Shown here piece after piece: positions 18,648 to 27,779 of a stretch of DNA of 64,000 nucleotides. The notes under the pieces were generated by a model that did not search any database, was not told where the DNA came from, and saw nothing but the letters and a program-made list of their open reading frames with translations. The stretch spans positions 62,001 through 126,000 of the forward strand of contig DBBQ01000039.1 of NCBI GenBank assembly GCA_002292265.1, written 5' to 3'. How positions within the stretch are numbered: the stretch's first letter is position 1; every line of letters starts with the position of its first letter. Source of the stretch: Flavobacteriaceae bacterium UBA980. GTDB lineage: Bacteria > Bacteroidota > Bacteroidia > Flavobacteriales > Flavobacteriaceae. The position numbers and the translations under genes are program-made.

Positions 18648-18935
18648 TTGTTAAAACAAAACTATCGTTTTGGTAAAGCAGAGGTAGATCTGCTGATGCA
18701 AAAAGATCAACTTTTGATTTGCGTGGAAGTTAAAGCTCGAAGTACCGACTTTTTTGGGTCTCCCGAACAATTTGTCTCCTCTAAAAAAATTAAACTTTTG
18801 GTGGGTGCTGTAGATCACTATATCTCATCAAATCAGTTGGATTGGGAAGTGCGTTTTGATATCCTAGCGTTTACCGTAAAGGGAGAACATTGGAAAGTAA
18901 AGCATATCAAAAATGCCTTTTACGCATTTGAATAG
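18648..18935 (+). CDS. YraN-family (UPF0102) endonuclease-like protein, start uncertain
   Basis: Small PD-(D/E)XK-fold protein of the YraN/UPF0102 family. The conserved core is NYRFGKAEVDLLMQKDQLLICVEVKARS, containing E, D and the ExK motif of the fold. The only usable in-frame start after the upstream stop (18552) is TTG 18648, giving 95 aa. However, family similarity clearly extends upstream: codons from about 18576 read AQHNLFGQESEQRALQYLIKKGY, which matches the usual N-terminal helix, and the codon before them is AAG where homologues have ATG. Either the start codon was lost, a rare start is used, or there is a base error. Function in DNA metabolism is presumed. Confidence 0.75.
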   Translation: MLKQNYRFGKAEVDLLMQKDQLLICVEVKARSTDFFGSPEQFVSSKKIKLLVGAVDHYISSNQLDWEVRFDILAFTVKGEHWKVKHIKNAFYAFE

Positions 18936-19119
18936 TGTTTTATTTGTAACATTTTGTTTTAAATAATTACTTTTGTTAAAAATAAAACAAGAGTTTTAGT
19001 CCAGATTAGGTAATAGGATTTGTTGTAAAGTTCAAAAACACAAACAAAGCGACATTTTGCGATAGTTTTCGACTGGAGTAGAGTTTCTGTTATATAATTC
19101 GGGTTTAATAATAAATCTT

Positions 19120-19779
19120 ATGAAAACAATCGCTTCCACAGTTTCAGAATACGTAAAGACCAAACCTTATTTGGCCTCTGCTCTTTCAGACGGAATTATC
19201 AATTTGACTTCTTTAGCTCGGAAAATACATCCCGATATAGAGGCATTGATGAACAAGCCCGTAAATCAAGGCGCTATCATCATGTCTTTGAAAAGAGTCT
19301 CTGACGACGCCCGCTATACAGCGACTAAAAAGATCATCAAAGTATTAAAAAATCTGGGTGACATTACGGTGCGCTCCGCTTTGGTAGACTATGGATTTCT
19401 GCTGTCCGAAACCTTGTTACTGACACAAGCCAACTTGCTAAAAAAAATAGAATTTAAAAAAGATGTGTTTTACACTTCCTCCCGCGGGGTGGCAGAGAGC
19501 AATATCGTGGTCAGTCAAAATATAGTCCCTCTCGTGGATGAACTTTTTCAAAACGAGGTTTGCCAATCTAAAGTGGAAAACCTTTCTTCGATTACGATTA
19601 AATTGCCCACAGATAATGTAAAAATCCCAGGAATTTATTACTTCCTCTTTCAGCGTTTGTCTTGGGAAGGAGTCAACATTACGGAAGTCATTTCAACCTC
19701 CAATGAATTTACCATTTTGATGGATGAAGACCAAGTTGACATTGCTTTTAAGGTCATCAAAGATTTGAAAAACCTTTAG
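19120..19779 (+). CDS. ACT-domain protein (annotated aspartate-kinase-like in relatives)
   Basis: 219-aa cytosolic protein conserved in flavobacteria but of unknown role. The N-terminal half is helical (VSEYVKTKPYLASALSDGIINLTSLARKI, IMSLKRV) and resembles a winged-helix-like segment. The C-terminal 65 residues (ITIKLPTDNVKIPGIYYFLFQRLSWEGVNITEVIST) have the beta-alpha-beta pattern of an ACT domain, which usually binds amino acids. There is no kinase domain, so the name aspartate kinase sometimes used for homologues is misleading. It overlaps the convergent mfd end by 4 bp and has its own 184-bp leader. Confidence 0.75.
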   Translation: MKTIASTVSEYVKTKPYLASALSDGIINLTSLARKIHPDIEALMNKPVNQGAIIMSLKRVSDDARYTATKKIIKVLKNLGDITVRSALVDYGFLLSETLLLTQANLLKKIEFKKDVFYTSSRGVAESNIVVSQNIVPLVDELFQNEVCQSKVENLSSITIKLPTDNVKIPGIYYFLFQRLSWEGVNITEVISTSNEFTILMDEDQVDIAFKVIKDLKNL

Positions 19780-22700
19780 TGAGGTACGACCAACTGCTTG
19801 AGCAGCTGGGTTAACTGTTGTACCTCATGAATATCACGAATGGACAAAAGCAGCTTAGGACCTGCTGGGATATTCTTTTCTTTGAGCACCATACGTGCTG
19901 CGTTTTTTTGAATTTGGGTCAACAGGTATTGAAACCGTTCTCCTTGAAAAAAATCACTCTGCTGATCAGAAAGAAAATAGCACAAACAGCTCCCTTTTTT
20001 AAGGATCAGTCGTTCCATGCCCAACTTGGTAGCCACCCACTTCAACCGTACACTTTCCATTAATTCTTTTGCTTCACGAGGTAATGAACCAAATCGATCT
20101 GTCAATTGCGCTTCAAACTCTTCAAGTTCTTTGGGGGTTTTAAGTTGACTGAGTTCTTGGTACAAAGCCAGACGCTCTTTGACAATATTGATGTAATTAT
20201 CGGGGAGGTAAATTTCGAGGTCGGTGTCAATTTGTACCTCCCGCACATAGCTTTTAAACTGATCGTTAGACTCGGACTCGTAGAGGTCTTTAAATTCGTT
20301 TTCCTTTAATTCTTCAATGGCTTGTTGCAAAATTTTCTGATAGGTTTCAAAACCCATTTCATTGATAAATCCACTTTGCTCTCCTCCCAGCAAATCTCCG
20401 GCTCCTCTAATTTCGAGATCTTTCATCGCAATTTGAATTCCAGATCCAATCGCAGAAAACTGTTCTATGGTTTTAATTCGTTTTTGAGCATCACTACTCA
20501 TCGCGCTGTAGGGAGGTGTGATGAAATAACAGAAGGCTTTTTTGTTACTTCTACCCACACGACCCCGCATCTGGTGAAGATCACTCAATCCAAAATTCTG
20601 AGCGTTATGGATAAACATCGTATTGGCGTTGGGAACATCCAATCCGTTTTCGATAATAGTGGTAGCGATAAGAATATCAAATTCCCCATTCATAAACCGA
20701 AGAAGCGTTTGCTCCAGTTTTTTTCCCTCCATTTGACCGTGGCCTATAGCAATTCGGGCATCGGGAACGAGGCGTTGGATCATTCCAGCGATTTCCTGGA
20801 TGTTTTCCACTCTGTTGTGAATAAAAAACACTTGCCCCCCCCGTTGTAATTCGTAAAGAATACCATCTCGAATCTGTACTTCACTAAAACGGACGACCTC
20901 ACTTTCTATGGGATAGCGATTGGGAGGGGGCGTAGCGATTATAGACAAGTCCCGAGCTGCCATCAGACTGAACTGTAAAGTTCTAGGAATGGGGGTGGCG
21001 GTGAGTGTCAACACATCAATATTTGCTTTTAAGGATCGGATCCGTTCTTTGACCGAAACACCAAACTTTTGCTCTTCATCTACAATCAAGAGGCCCAAAT
21101 CATGAAAAACTACATTCTTATTTACCAGTTGATGGGTGCCGATGAGGATGTCGATTTTTCCAGCTGCAAGATCTTTTAGAATTTGGGTTTTGTCTTTGGA
21201 CGACCGAAACCGGTTCAGGTAATCTACCCGCACTGGCAATTCTTTCAGGCGTTGGGAAAATGTTTTGAAATGCTGAAAAGCCAAAATGGTGGTGGGTACC
21301 AAAACAACGACTTGCTTGCTGTTGTCTACCGCTTTAAATGCGGCGCGTATAGCCACCTCCGTTTTTCCGAAACCTACATCGCCACAGATCAACCGATCCA
21401 TAGGTTGGGTAGACTCCATATCGGCTTTGATGGCTTGGGTTGCTTTTTCCTGATCTGGCGTGTCTTCAAATAAAAATGAAGCTTCGAGTTCCCATTGCAG
21501 GTAACTATCCGGATCAAAGGCAAAGCCTATTTTCTGTCGGCGTTTGGCATAGAGTTCAATTAAATCAAAGGCGATTTCTTTAACCTTTTTCTTGGTCTTT
21601 TGTTTCAGGGCTTTCCAAGCTTTAGACCCCAGTTTGTAAATCTTCGGGACAGAACCTTCTTTTCCCGCATAGCGACTAATTTTATGCAGGGAGTGGATGC
21701 TCAAGTAGAGAATATCTCGTTCTCCATAAATCAATTTGATAGTTTCCTGCCACTTTCCTTCCACTTCAATGCGTTGCAAGCCTCCAAAGGTTCCAATTCC
21801 GTGGTCAATATGGGTTACATAGTCGCCCACTTCCATTTGGGTCAACTCTTTAAGACTTAATGCTTCTTTTTTTCTACGATCCGATTTCAGCTGGTATTTG
21901 TGGTAGCGTTCAAAAATTTGATGATCTGAAAAACAAGCCCACTGCGCTTCTAAATCCTCAAAACCTTCGTAAATGGGAAGTACCTCTGTTTGGTAATGCA
22001 CCTTTTCTTCCATTTCTTCAAAAATATCATGGAAGCGTTTGGCTTGTTGTTCATTACTGCAAAAGAGCGTGTTTTGATAGCCGCTTTGCATATTTTTATT
22101 GAGATGAGCGACCAGCAAATCAAACTTTTTGTTGAAAGGGGGTTGAGGGCTTTGCTTGATAAAAAGCTGGTCTTGAATTTTCAATTGTTCCGTTTTTTCA
22201 AGTACTAAAACGGATTTGTTTTGGCAATCTGCAATCCATTCTTGGGGGTTTACAAATAAAGTCTCAGGTGGGTATTGAGTAGTGGTGTCTAGACTGCGAA
22301 AGGTGGTTTCTGCCTTTTCGTAAAGTTGTTCCAAACGAGTAGTCGTTTTATCAAAATCTGCAAAGACAAAACAGCTTTCCTCAGAAAAAAATGAAAGTAA
22401 TGTTTTGCGTTTGTCCGTAAAGTCGTGGTCCGAAGTGTTGGGGAGTAATTCAATTTCATCAAAAGCGGTAATCGATCGTTGTGTAACCACATCAAAACTG
22501 GACAAGCGTTCTACGGTTTCGTCAAAAAACTCGATCCGGTAAGGATGCTGATAGGCAAAAGAAAAAACATCGATAATGCCACCACGTACCGCAAATTCTC
22601 CAGGTGCTGAGACAAAGTCCACCCGTTCAAAGCCCATTTCAAAAAGACGTTCGTTGATGTGTCCTAAAGCAACTTCCGTATCTTTTTTTAAATTCAAAGC

Positions 22701-23021
22701 AATCCGTTTTAAGGTATGCTGAGAAATGATTTTTTCAAATACTGCCTGAGGATAGGTCACTACAATGCTTGGCTTTTTGGAAGTGCTGAGTTTCTTCAGG
22801 ACTTCAGAACGAAGTAAAATATTAGCATTGTCAGTCGTTTCCGGAGCATAGGGCTGTCGGTAACTGGCTGGAAAATAAAGTACGTTACTTGGACTCAGCA
22901 AGCGTTCTAGATCATTTAGAAAATAAGCCGCTTGCTCGGGATTTTCGTGAACCAGTAAGACGGATTGATTTTGTTTTTGAAATGCAGCTGCAAGACGAAA
23001 AGACAAGCCTGAACCGACCAA
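19776..23021 (-). CDS. mfd: transcription-repair coupling factor Mfd, N-terminal start uncertain
   Basis: ATP-dependent translocase that removes stalled RNA polymerase and recruits UvrA. Domains in order: UvrB-like N-terminal module, CarD-like RNA polymerase-interaction domain (VGDYVTHIDHGIGTFGG), SF2 helicase with GDVGFGKTE (Walker A) and VDEEQKFG (DEEQ box), ATTIIENGLDVP and QMRGRVGRS, and the C-terminal TRCF domain. From TTG 23021 it has 1081 aa, but the open frame continues to a stop at 23145 and encodes FDPLASQKKLQASFSEKQCVQIKG, which fits the family N-terminus (about 1120 aa total). No ATG, GTG or TTG occurs in that extension. The gene follows pdeM and probably belongs to the repair operon. 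Confidence 0.92.
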   Translation of the reverse strand: MVGSGLSFRLAAAFQKQNQSVLLVHENPEQAAYFLNDLERLLSPSNVLYFPASYRQPYAPETTDNANILLRSEVLKKLSTSKKPSIVVTYPQAVFEKIISQHTLKRIALNLKKDTEVALGHINERLFEMGFERVDFVSAPGEFAVRGGIIDVFSFAYQHPYRIEFFDETVERLSSFDVVTQRSITAFDEIELLPNTSDHDFTDKRKTLLSFFSEESCFVFADFDKTTTRLEQLYEKAETTFRSLDTTTQYPPETLFVNPQEWIADCQNKSVLVLEKTEQLKIQDQLFIKQSPQPPFNKKFDLLVAHLNKNMQSGYQNTLFCSNEQQAKRFHDIFEEMEEKVHYQTEVLPIYEGFEDLEAQWACFSDHQIFERYHKYQLKSDRRKKEALSLKELTQMEVGDYVTHIDHGIGTFGGLQRIEVEGKWQETIKLIYGERDILYLSIHSLHKISRYAGKEGSVPKIYKLGSKAWKALKQKTKKKVKEIAFDLIELYAKRRQKIGFAFDPDSYLQWELEASFLFEDTPDQEKATQAIKADMESTQPMDRLICGDVGFGKTEVAIRAAFKAVDNSKQVVVLVPTTILAFQHFKTFSQRLKELPVRVDYLNRFRSSKDKTQILKDLAAGKIDILIGTHQLVNKNVVFHDLGLLIVDEEQKFGVSVKERIRSLKANIDVLTLTATPIPRTLQFSLMAARDLSIIATPPPNRYPIESEVVRFSEVQIRDGILYELQRGGQVFFIHNRVENIQEIAGMIQRLVPDARIAIGHGQMEGKKLEQTLLRFMNGEFDILIATTIIENGLDVPNANTMFIHNAQNFGLSDLHQMRGRVGRSNKKAFCYFITPPYSAMSSDAQKRIKTIEQFSAIGSGIQIAMKDLEIRGAGDLLGGEQSGFINEMGFETYQKILQQAIEELKENEFKDLYESESNDQFKSYVREVQIDTDLEIYLPDNYINIVKERLALYQELSQLKTPKELEEFEAQLTDRFGSLPREAKELMESVRLKWVATKLGMERLILKKGSCLCYFLSDQQSDFFQGERFQYLLTQIQKNAARMVLKEKNIPAGPKLLLSIRDIHEVQQLTQLLKQLVVPH

Positions 23022-23137
23022 ACCTTTGATTTGGACGCATTGCTTTTCAGAAAAAGAGGCTTGGAGTTTCTTCTGGGAAGCAAGTGGATCAAAAACGTTT
23101 AGTAACGGATTGATTTTTTTTTGATAAAGATAATTCC

Positions 23138-23782
23138 TTAGATTTTATTTTCTCGGATTTCCGTCACTTCTTTTCCGGTATTCACATAAACTTGATCTCC
23201 TTCTTTGGGAGTCAAAATATGTAAACCCGTAAAAGCGCCAAAGGCCGGGAGGATCATTTGCTGTGGAGACTGAAAAAAGCAGGGCATTTTCATTTGTTGC
23301 AAACCACTCCCTTTGAGTTTGACCCCAGGGTGGACATGCCCACAAAAGACAAAGTGCGTTTCTTTTTTAGTAGGGAAATGCGAAAAGTAGAAGCCCTCTT
23401 CCATAAGCTGATCGACCACTTGAAGTCCGATCTCCTCAAACTGGGCAGCGGGGATCACATCGTGATTGCCTTCGACTAAAACCATTGACGCTTTTTGTTG
23501 TTTGACCCAGGCGGTAAATAAGAGCCATTCGTTGTTTTGGAAGCTGTGAAAAAGATCTCCTAAAAACAAAAAACGCGCTATGGGAAATTCTGCTAAAAGT
23601 GCAGTGATTTTTTGGTAAAAAGCACCTTCTGCTTTTCGGGGAACAGCAATCCCATTTTTGCGAAAGTGAGCGACTTTTCCCAAATGAACATCGGCTAACA
23701 AAAGGGTCTTTTGTTCTTCCCAAAAGACGGCCCCACTGGGGTGTAACACAAAATGATTTTCTTTGATTTTGATCCGCTTCAT
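23138..23782 (-). CDS. pdeM: ligase-associated DNA-repair metallophosphoesterase PdeM
   Basis: 214-aa calcineurin-like phosphodiesterase. Metal-site motifs appear in order: LLADVHLGK (DxH), FLGDLFHS (GD), VEGNHD (GNHD), FSHFPT and CGHVHPG (GHxH). The family is the PdeM member of the Lhr-ligase-exonuclease set of bacterial repair genes. The start codon overlaps the stop of the Lhr-like helicase gene by 4 bp (ATGA), and it lies immediately upstream of the mfd frame. Its substrate is thought to be a DNA or nucleotide phosphodiester, but this cannot be told from sequence. Confidence 0.9.
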   Translation of the reverse strand: MKRIKIKENHFVLHPSGAVFWEEQKTLLLADVHLGKVAHFRKNGIAVPRKAEGAFYQKITALLAEFPIARFLFLGDLFHSFQNNEWLLFTAWVKQQKASMVLVEGNHDVIPAAQFEEIGLQVVDQLMEEGFYFSHFPTKKETHFVFCGHVHPGVKLKGSGLQQMKMPCFFQSPQQMILPAFGAFTGLHILTPKEGDQVYVNTGKEVTEIRENKI

Positions 23783-26196
23783 TCTCCTGCTTTTTCCAAT
23801 TGAAGGTACATTTTCTTGATGCGATCTTCTACACTTTCAGAAGAGAGTTTAGAACGGATTCGGTCTGTGATTAATGGGAACGAAAAGGGGGTGGGCTGGC
23901 TGCAGTCTCGCCATATGATTTCTTGGCCAGCGATGTTTTCAAACACTTGGGTCATGCGCCCGTTTTCCATGCCGTGGTCAAAGGTTTCCTCAAGGGCTTG
24001 TTGGTACAATAAGTTATCGGGTTCATAATCTTTAAAAACATCATAGAACAATTGCGAGCCACTTTGTAGGTGTTTGGCCTTAATCGGTTTATTTGGGAAA
24101 CCTTGAAAGACCAAACCCGAGATCACAGCAATATCCCGAAAGCGGCGTCTGGCCATTTCTGATACGTTGATGCTTTTTTCTAAATCCTCGTGTAAATGGT
24201 CCAGGGTCAAAAGATTATTGTCTAAAAAATCGTCCTTAGCAAAAGGCTGGTCGGACAATAATTCAAAGCCATAATCATTAAAAGACATGCTAAAGGTGAT
24301 GGGCGATAAGAGACTTACGCGATAAGCCATCAAACTGGCCATGGCCTCGTGAATGGCGTAGCCTTCGAAAGGATAAAAGACAGTGTGGTAGCCCTCTCTG
24401 GTTTGAAAGCGTTCAATTAAAAATTGATTGGGCTGCGGGATAATTGACTCCCGCTGTTGTTGATAAAATACAGGTGCGAGGGCTTTAAATTCTGGAGTTT
24501 CGAGATTGCGTTCTTCACACAAAGCTTGTTTCAATAAATCACTCAAGTGAGCACTAAAACTCATGCGTCCCCCCATCCAGGCAGGGATACGACTTTTTTT
24601 GGATTTTGACTTTCGTACAATGACCTCCATATTGTGCATGCGAATCAATTCCAGATTACGTCCAGAAAAGGTAAAGACATCCCCCGGTTTTAATTTGGCG
24701 ACAAACCATTCTTCGACGGTGCCAAGATAGCCTCCTTTTTGGTATCGTATTTTTAGATTGGCATCGCTCACGATGGTTCCCATCGAAAGGCGGTGGCGCA
24801 TAGCAATGCCTTTGTTGAGGACCTTAAGCGTGCCATCTTCTAACACATTGACCTTTTTGTATTCGTCATAGTGTTCCAGGCTTTGACTTCCTTTAACTAA
24901 GAAGTTGAGCAGCCACTGCCAGCGTTCTTCGTCTAGGGTTTGAAAGCAAAAGGTGTTTTGAAGGATGGGGAAAAGTTCCTTTGGCTGAAAGCCTTTTCCT
25001 ACGGCAAGGGTCATTAAAAATTGTAGTAGAACGTCATAAGAATTGAGAAAGGGGATGCGGTCTTCGATTTGCTGTTGTTCGATTCCTCTTTGCAGCGCAA
25101 CCGATTCGATCAACTCCATCGCATGGGTGGGAAGGAAGTGAATGGTACTGCCAGCTTTGGGACGGTGGCCACTGCGTCCCGCCCGCTGAATAAAGCGCCC
25201 TACTCCTTTTGGGCTACCTATTTGTACACAGTTTTCTACTGGAGAAAAATCCACTCCTAAATCTAGACTGGAGGTGCAGACTACCACCTTGAGTTGTTCC
25301 TGTCTCAGCGCATCTTCTACCCACAAGCGAATTTTCTTATCAATGCTCCCATGGTGCATGGCGATGCTCCCGGCTAGATTAGAATCGGCTTCTAAAAGGC
25401 GATGAAACCAAATTTCACATTGTGCCCGAGTGTTGGTAAAAATCAGGGTGGTCTTATTTTTTTGCACCAATTTTAAAACCTGCGGCAAAAGGTGGATCCC
25501 TAAATGCCCTCGCCATGGGAAGCTCTCCATGTTTTTTGGCAATATGGACTTGACCTTGATTTTCTTTTTGATTTGGGCATTGACTGTCACATAATTCTCG
25601 ATGGGGCCCAACAAGATTTCTCGAGCTAAATCTTTATCCCCCAGTGTAGCCGAAATCCCCCAAACTTTTAGCTCTGGAAAGAAAGAGCGTAAATAAGCAA
25701 TGGTTAATTCCACTTGAACCCCGCGTTTTGTTCCTAAGAGTTCGTGCCATTCGTCCACCACAATTACCTTGAGATGTTGAAAGCTTTTGGGGTGGTCTTT
25801 GGTGCTCAATAAAACATGTAAACTTTCTGGGGTAGTGACAAGGCCAAAAGAGGGTTTGCGTTTCTGTTTGGCGCGTTCACTTTGAGAAGTATCTCCAGTT
25901 CGCATCGCGATGTTGAGGTCTGGATGCAGCTCGCTAGTCATGCGCTGGGTGGCCTGTTGAATCTCCACCGCCAAAGCGCGTAAAGGCGTAATCCAAAGAG
26001 CTTGAATCCCCACAGGATGCTTTTTTATTTTAAGGGCTTCTTGCAGGATCCCGCCCCAAAGGGCAAAGGTTTTTCCGCTACCCGTGGGAGCGTGAAGCAT
26101 GCCATTTTTCCCTTCTCCATAGGCCTTCCAGCAGTCTTTTTGAAAGGCTTGAGGGGTCCAACCCTGTGCTTTAAACCATTGCCGTACTGTTGTCAT
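23779..26196 (-). CDS. ligase-associated DEXH-box helicase (Lhr-like)
   Basis: 805-aa superfamily 2 helicase of the Lhr type. Walker A HAPTGSGKT is near residue 35; the DEXH box reads VVDEWHELLG, motif III SATLGD, and the C-terminal RecA domain carries VCTSSLDLGVDFSPV and RFIQRAGRSGHRP. The Lhr-specific C-terminal part (winged helix and beta-barrel) follows, with MRHRLSMGTIVSD and PGDVFTFSGRNLELIR. Such enzymes are 3'-5' DNA-dependent helicases that unwind RNA:DNA hybrids. It overlaps the ligase gene and pdeM by 4 bp each, so all are translationally coupled. Confidence 0.93.
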   Translation of the reverse strand: MTTVRQWFKAQGWTPQAFQKDCWKAYGEGKNGMLHAPTGSGKTFALWGGILQEALKIKKHPVGIQALWITPLRALAVEIQQATQRMTSELHPDLNIAMRTGDTSQSERAKQKRKPSFGLVTTPESLHVLLSTKDHPKSFQHLKVIVVDEWHELLGTKRGVQVELTIAYLRSFFPELKVWGISATLGDKDLAREILLGPIENYVTVNAQIKKKIKVKSILPKNMESFPWRGHLGIHLLPQVLKLVQKNKTTLIFTNTRAQCEIWFHRLLEADSNLAGSIAMHHGSIDKKIRLWVEDALRQEQLKVVVCTSSLDLGVDFSPVENCVQIGSPKGVGRFIQRAGRSGHRPKAGSTIHFLPTHAMELIESVALQRGIEQQQIEDRIPFLNSYDVLLQFLMTLAVGKGFQPKELFPILQNTFCFQTLDEERWQWLLNFLVKGSQSLEHYDEYKKVNVLEDGTLKVLNKGIAMRHRLSMGTIVSDANLKIRYQKGGYLGTVEEWFVAKLKPGDVFTFSGRNLELIRMHNMEVIVRKSKSKKSRIPAWMGGRMSFSAHLSDLLKQALCEERNLETPEFKALAPVFYQQQRESIIPQPNQFLIERFQTREGYHTVFYPFEGYAIHEAMASLMAYRVSLLSPITFSMSFNDYGFELLSDQPFAKDDFLDNNLLTLDHLHEDLEKSINVSEMARRRFRDIAVISGLVFQGFPNKPIKAKHLQSGSQLFYDVFKDYEPDNLLYQQALEETFDHGMENGRMTQVFENIAGQEIIWRDCSQPTPFSFPLITDRIRSKLSSESVEDRIKKMYLQLEKAGE

Positions 26197-27779
26197 GGGA
26201 GCAATTGTTTGAGGTCCTCAAGACTGTTGGCCTCTGTAATTTTTTTGTCGTGTCGCCAGCGTAAAATACGGGGGAATCGCACGGCAACTCCGCTTTTATG
26301 TCGGGGAGAAGCCGCAATGCCTTCAAAGGCAATTTCAAAAACCAACTCGGGTTTGACTTGTCTCACTGGGCCAAAGCGATCTAAGGTATTTTGCTTGACA
26401 AAATGGTCCACCTTTTTGATTTCGGCATCGGTTAAACCCGAATAGGCTTTGGCAAAGGTGACTAGAGTATCCTCTTGCCAAAGGCCAAAAGTATAATCGG
26501 TATAAAGATTGGTGCGTCGCCCATGGCCACGCATGGCATAGGTTAAAACCGCATCGATGGTCTTGGGGTCTGATTTCCATTTCCACCAAGTCCCTTTTTT
26601 CCGCCCCACGGCATAGGGAGAATCCCTGTGCTTGAGCATTAAGCCTTCACTGCGTTTTTCTGCTGCTTTTTCACGTTCAATCGCAACTTCTTCCCAGCTG
26701 GAAAATTGCAAAACTTCTGATAATAATAGGGGGACATTTGCTCCTTTAACTTGATTGTATAGCTTCGTCAAAAGGTCTTGCCGTTCTGCCAAAGGAAGTG
26801 CGCGCATGTCTTTTCCTTCCCATTCTAAAAGATCATACAGCATGATCACAATGGGAATATCTTTTTGAAGTTTTTGAGAAACGGTCTTTCGCCCGATGCG
26901 TTTTTGCAAGGCGTTAAAATCGCCAATTTGTTCGTCTTTATACGGCAGTAGTTCTCCGTCCATTACTGTCCCGTTAGGGAGATGATCAGCGAGACAAGCC
27001 AGTTCTGGAAACTTATCGGTGATTAATTCTTCCCCCCGACTCCATAAAAAATGTTTGCCCTCTCGAACGATTAATTGAGCACGTATTCCGTCCCATTTGT
27101 GTTCGACATGCCAGTTTTCGACCGCTTCTTTTTCTTTAAAATCGTCTTCTAAGGCATAGGCCAAAAAGAAGGGGTAGGGCTGGGAGATTTGATCTTCTGG
27201 ATTGGGATTTAAGATGAGTTCGTCAAAGGTGGTGGTCTGTGGGGACCATTGTCCCATCAAGCGGTGGGCTAAGATGTTTTCGTCTATGTCTACTGCTTTT
27301 GATAAAGCACGGGTCATTAATTTTTGACTCACTCCGATGCGAAAACCCCCAGTGAGGATTTTATTAAAGACAAAGCGTTCAAAGTTGTCTAGGCTCTGCC
27401 AGCGGTTAAGGATATAGGCTTTTTTTTCTTCCTCCTCTTTGGGTTTTAAGGCGATGATTTCTTCGATGCATTGGGAGAGGGAAGGGGGTGTTCCTTTGGC
27501 TTCCTGTTGGACTAAAAGGGCGATGGTTTCGGCCAGGTCTCCCACGATATGATAGGATTCTTCAAAAAGCCATTCGGGCAATTGTGCGAGTTCTGCTGCC
27601 CAGGCCCGCATCAAAGTAGTGGTGACTGGGCGCGAGGGTCTGCGATGGGATAAAAGGGCGACGGCCCACAGGGCATCCTCTTTTGGCGCAGCCTTAAAAT
27701 ACTGGGTCAAGGCAGCGACTTTTTTAGTGGTTTTGTTGGTGCTGTCAAGCTCCTCGATCAAAGCGGCAAAACGTCTCAT
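26193..27779 (-). CDS. ligase-associated ATP-dependent DNA ligase
   Basis: 528-aa ATP-dependent DNA ligase. An N-terminal helical DNA-binding domain (about 1-190) is followed by the adenylation domain with motif I EHKWDGIRAQ (the lysine is the AMP acceptor), motif III-like DGELLP, SEGLMLKHRDSPYAVGRKKGTWWKWK (motifs IV-V), and an OB-fold domain ending in VRFPRILRWR. It has the domain layout of archaeal-type bacterial ligases, not of LigD. Both gene borders overlap neighbours by 4 bp. It probably acts with the exonuclease, helicase and phosphoesterase of the same operon as an alternative repair pathway to NAD-dependent LigA. Confidence 0.93.
   Translation of the reverse strand: MRRFAALIEELDSTNKTTKKVAALTQYFKAAPKEDALWAVALLSHRRPSRPVTTTLMRAWAAELAQLPEWLFEESYHIVGDLAETIALLVQQEAKGTPPSLSQCIEEIIALKPKEEEEKKAYILNRWQSLDNFERFVFNKILTGGFRIGVSQKLMTRALSKAVDIDENILAHRLMGQWSPQTTTFDELILNPNPEDQISQPYPFFLAYALEDDFKEKEAVENWHVEHKWDGIRAQLIVREGKHFLWSRGEELITDKFPELACLADHLPNGTVMDGELLPYKDEQIGDFNALQKRIGRKTVSQKLQKDIPIVIMLYDLLEWEGKDMRALPLAERQDLLTKLYNQVKGANVPLLLSEVLQFSSWEEVAIEREKAAEKRSEGLMLKHRDSPYAVGRKKGTWWKWKSDPKTIDAVLTYAMRGHGRRTNLYTDYTFGLWQEDTLVTFAKAYSGLTDAEIKKVDHFVKQNTLDRFGPVRQVKPELVFEIAFEGIAASPRHKSGVAVRFPRILRWRHDKKITEANSLEDLKQLLP

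Noticed and set aside
20835..20842. G8 tract (minus strand) inside mfd as a frameshift site
   Set aside because: The reading frame continues normally through it (RGGQVFF), so it is an ordinary coding stretch here.
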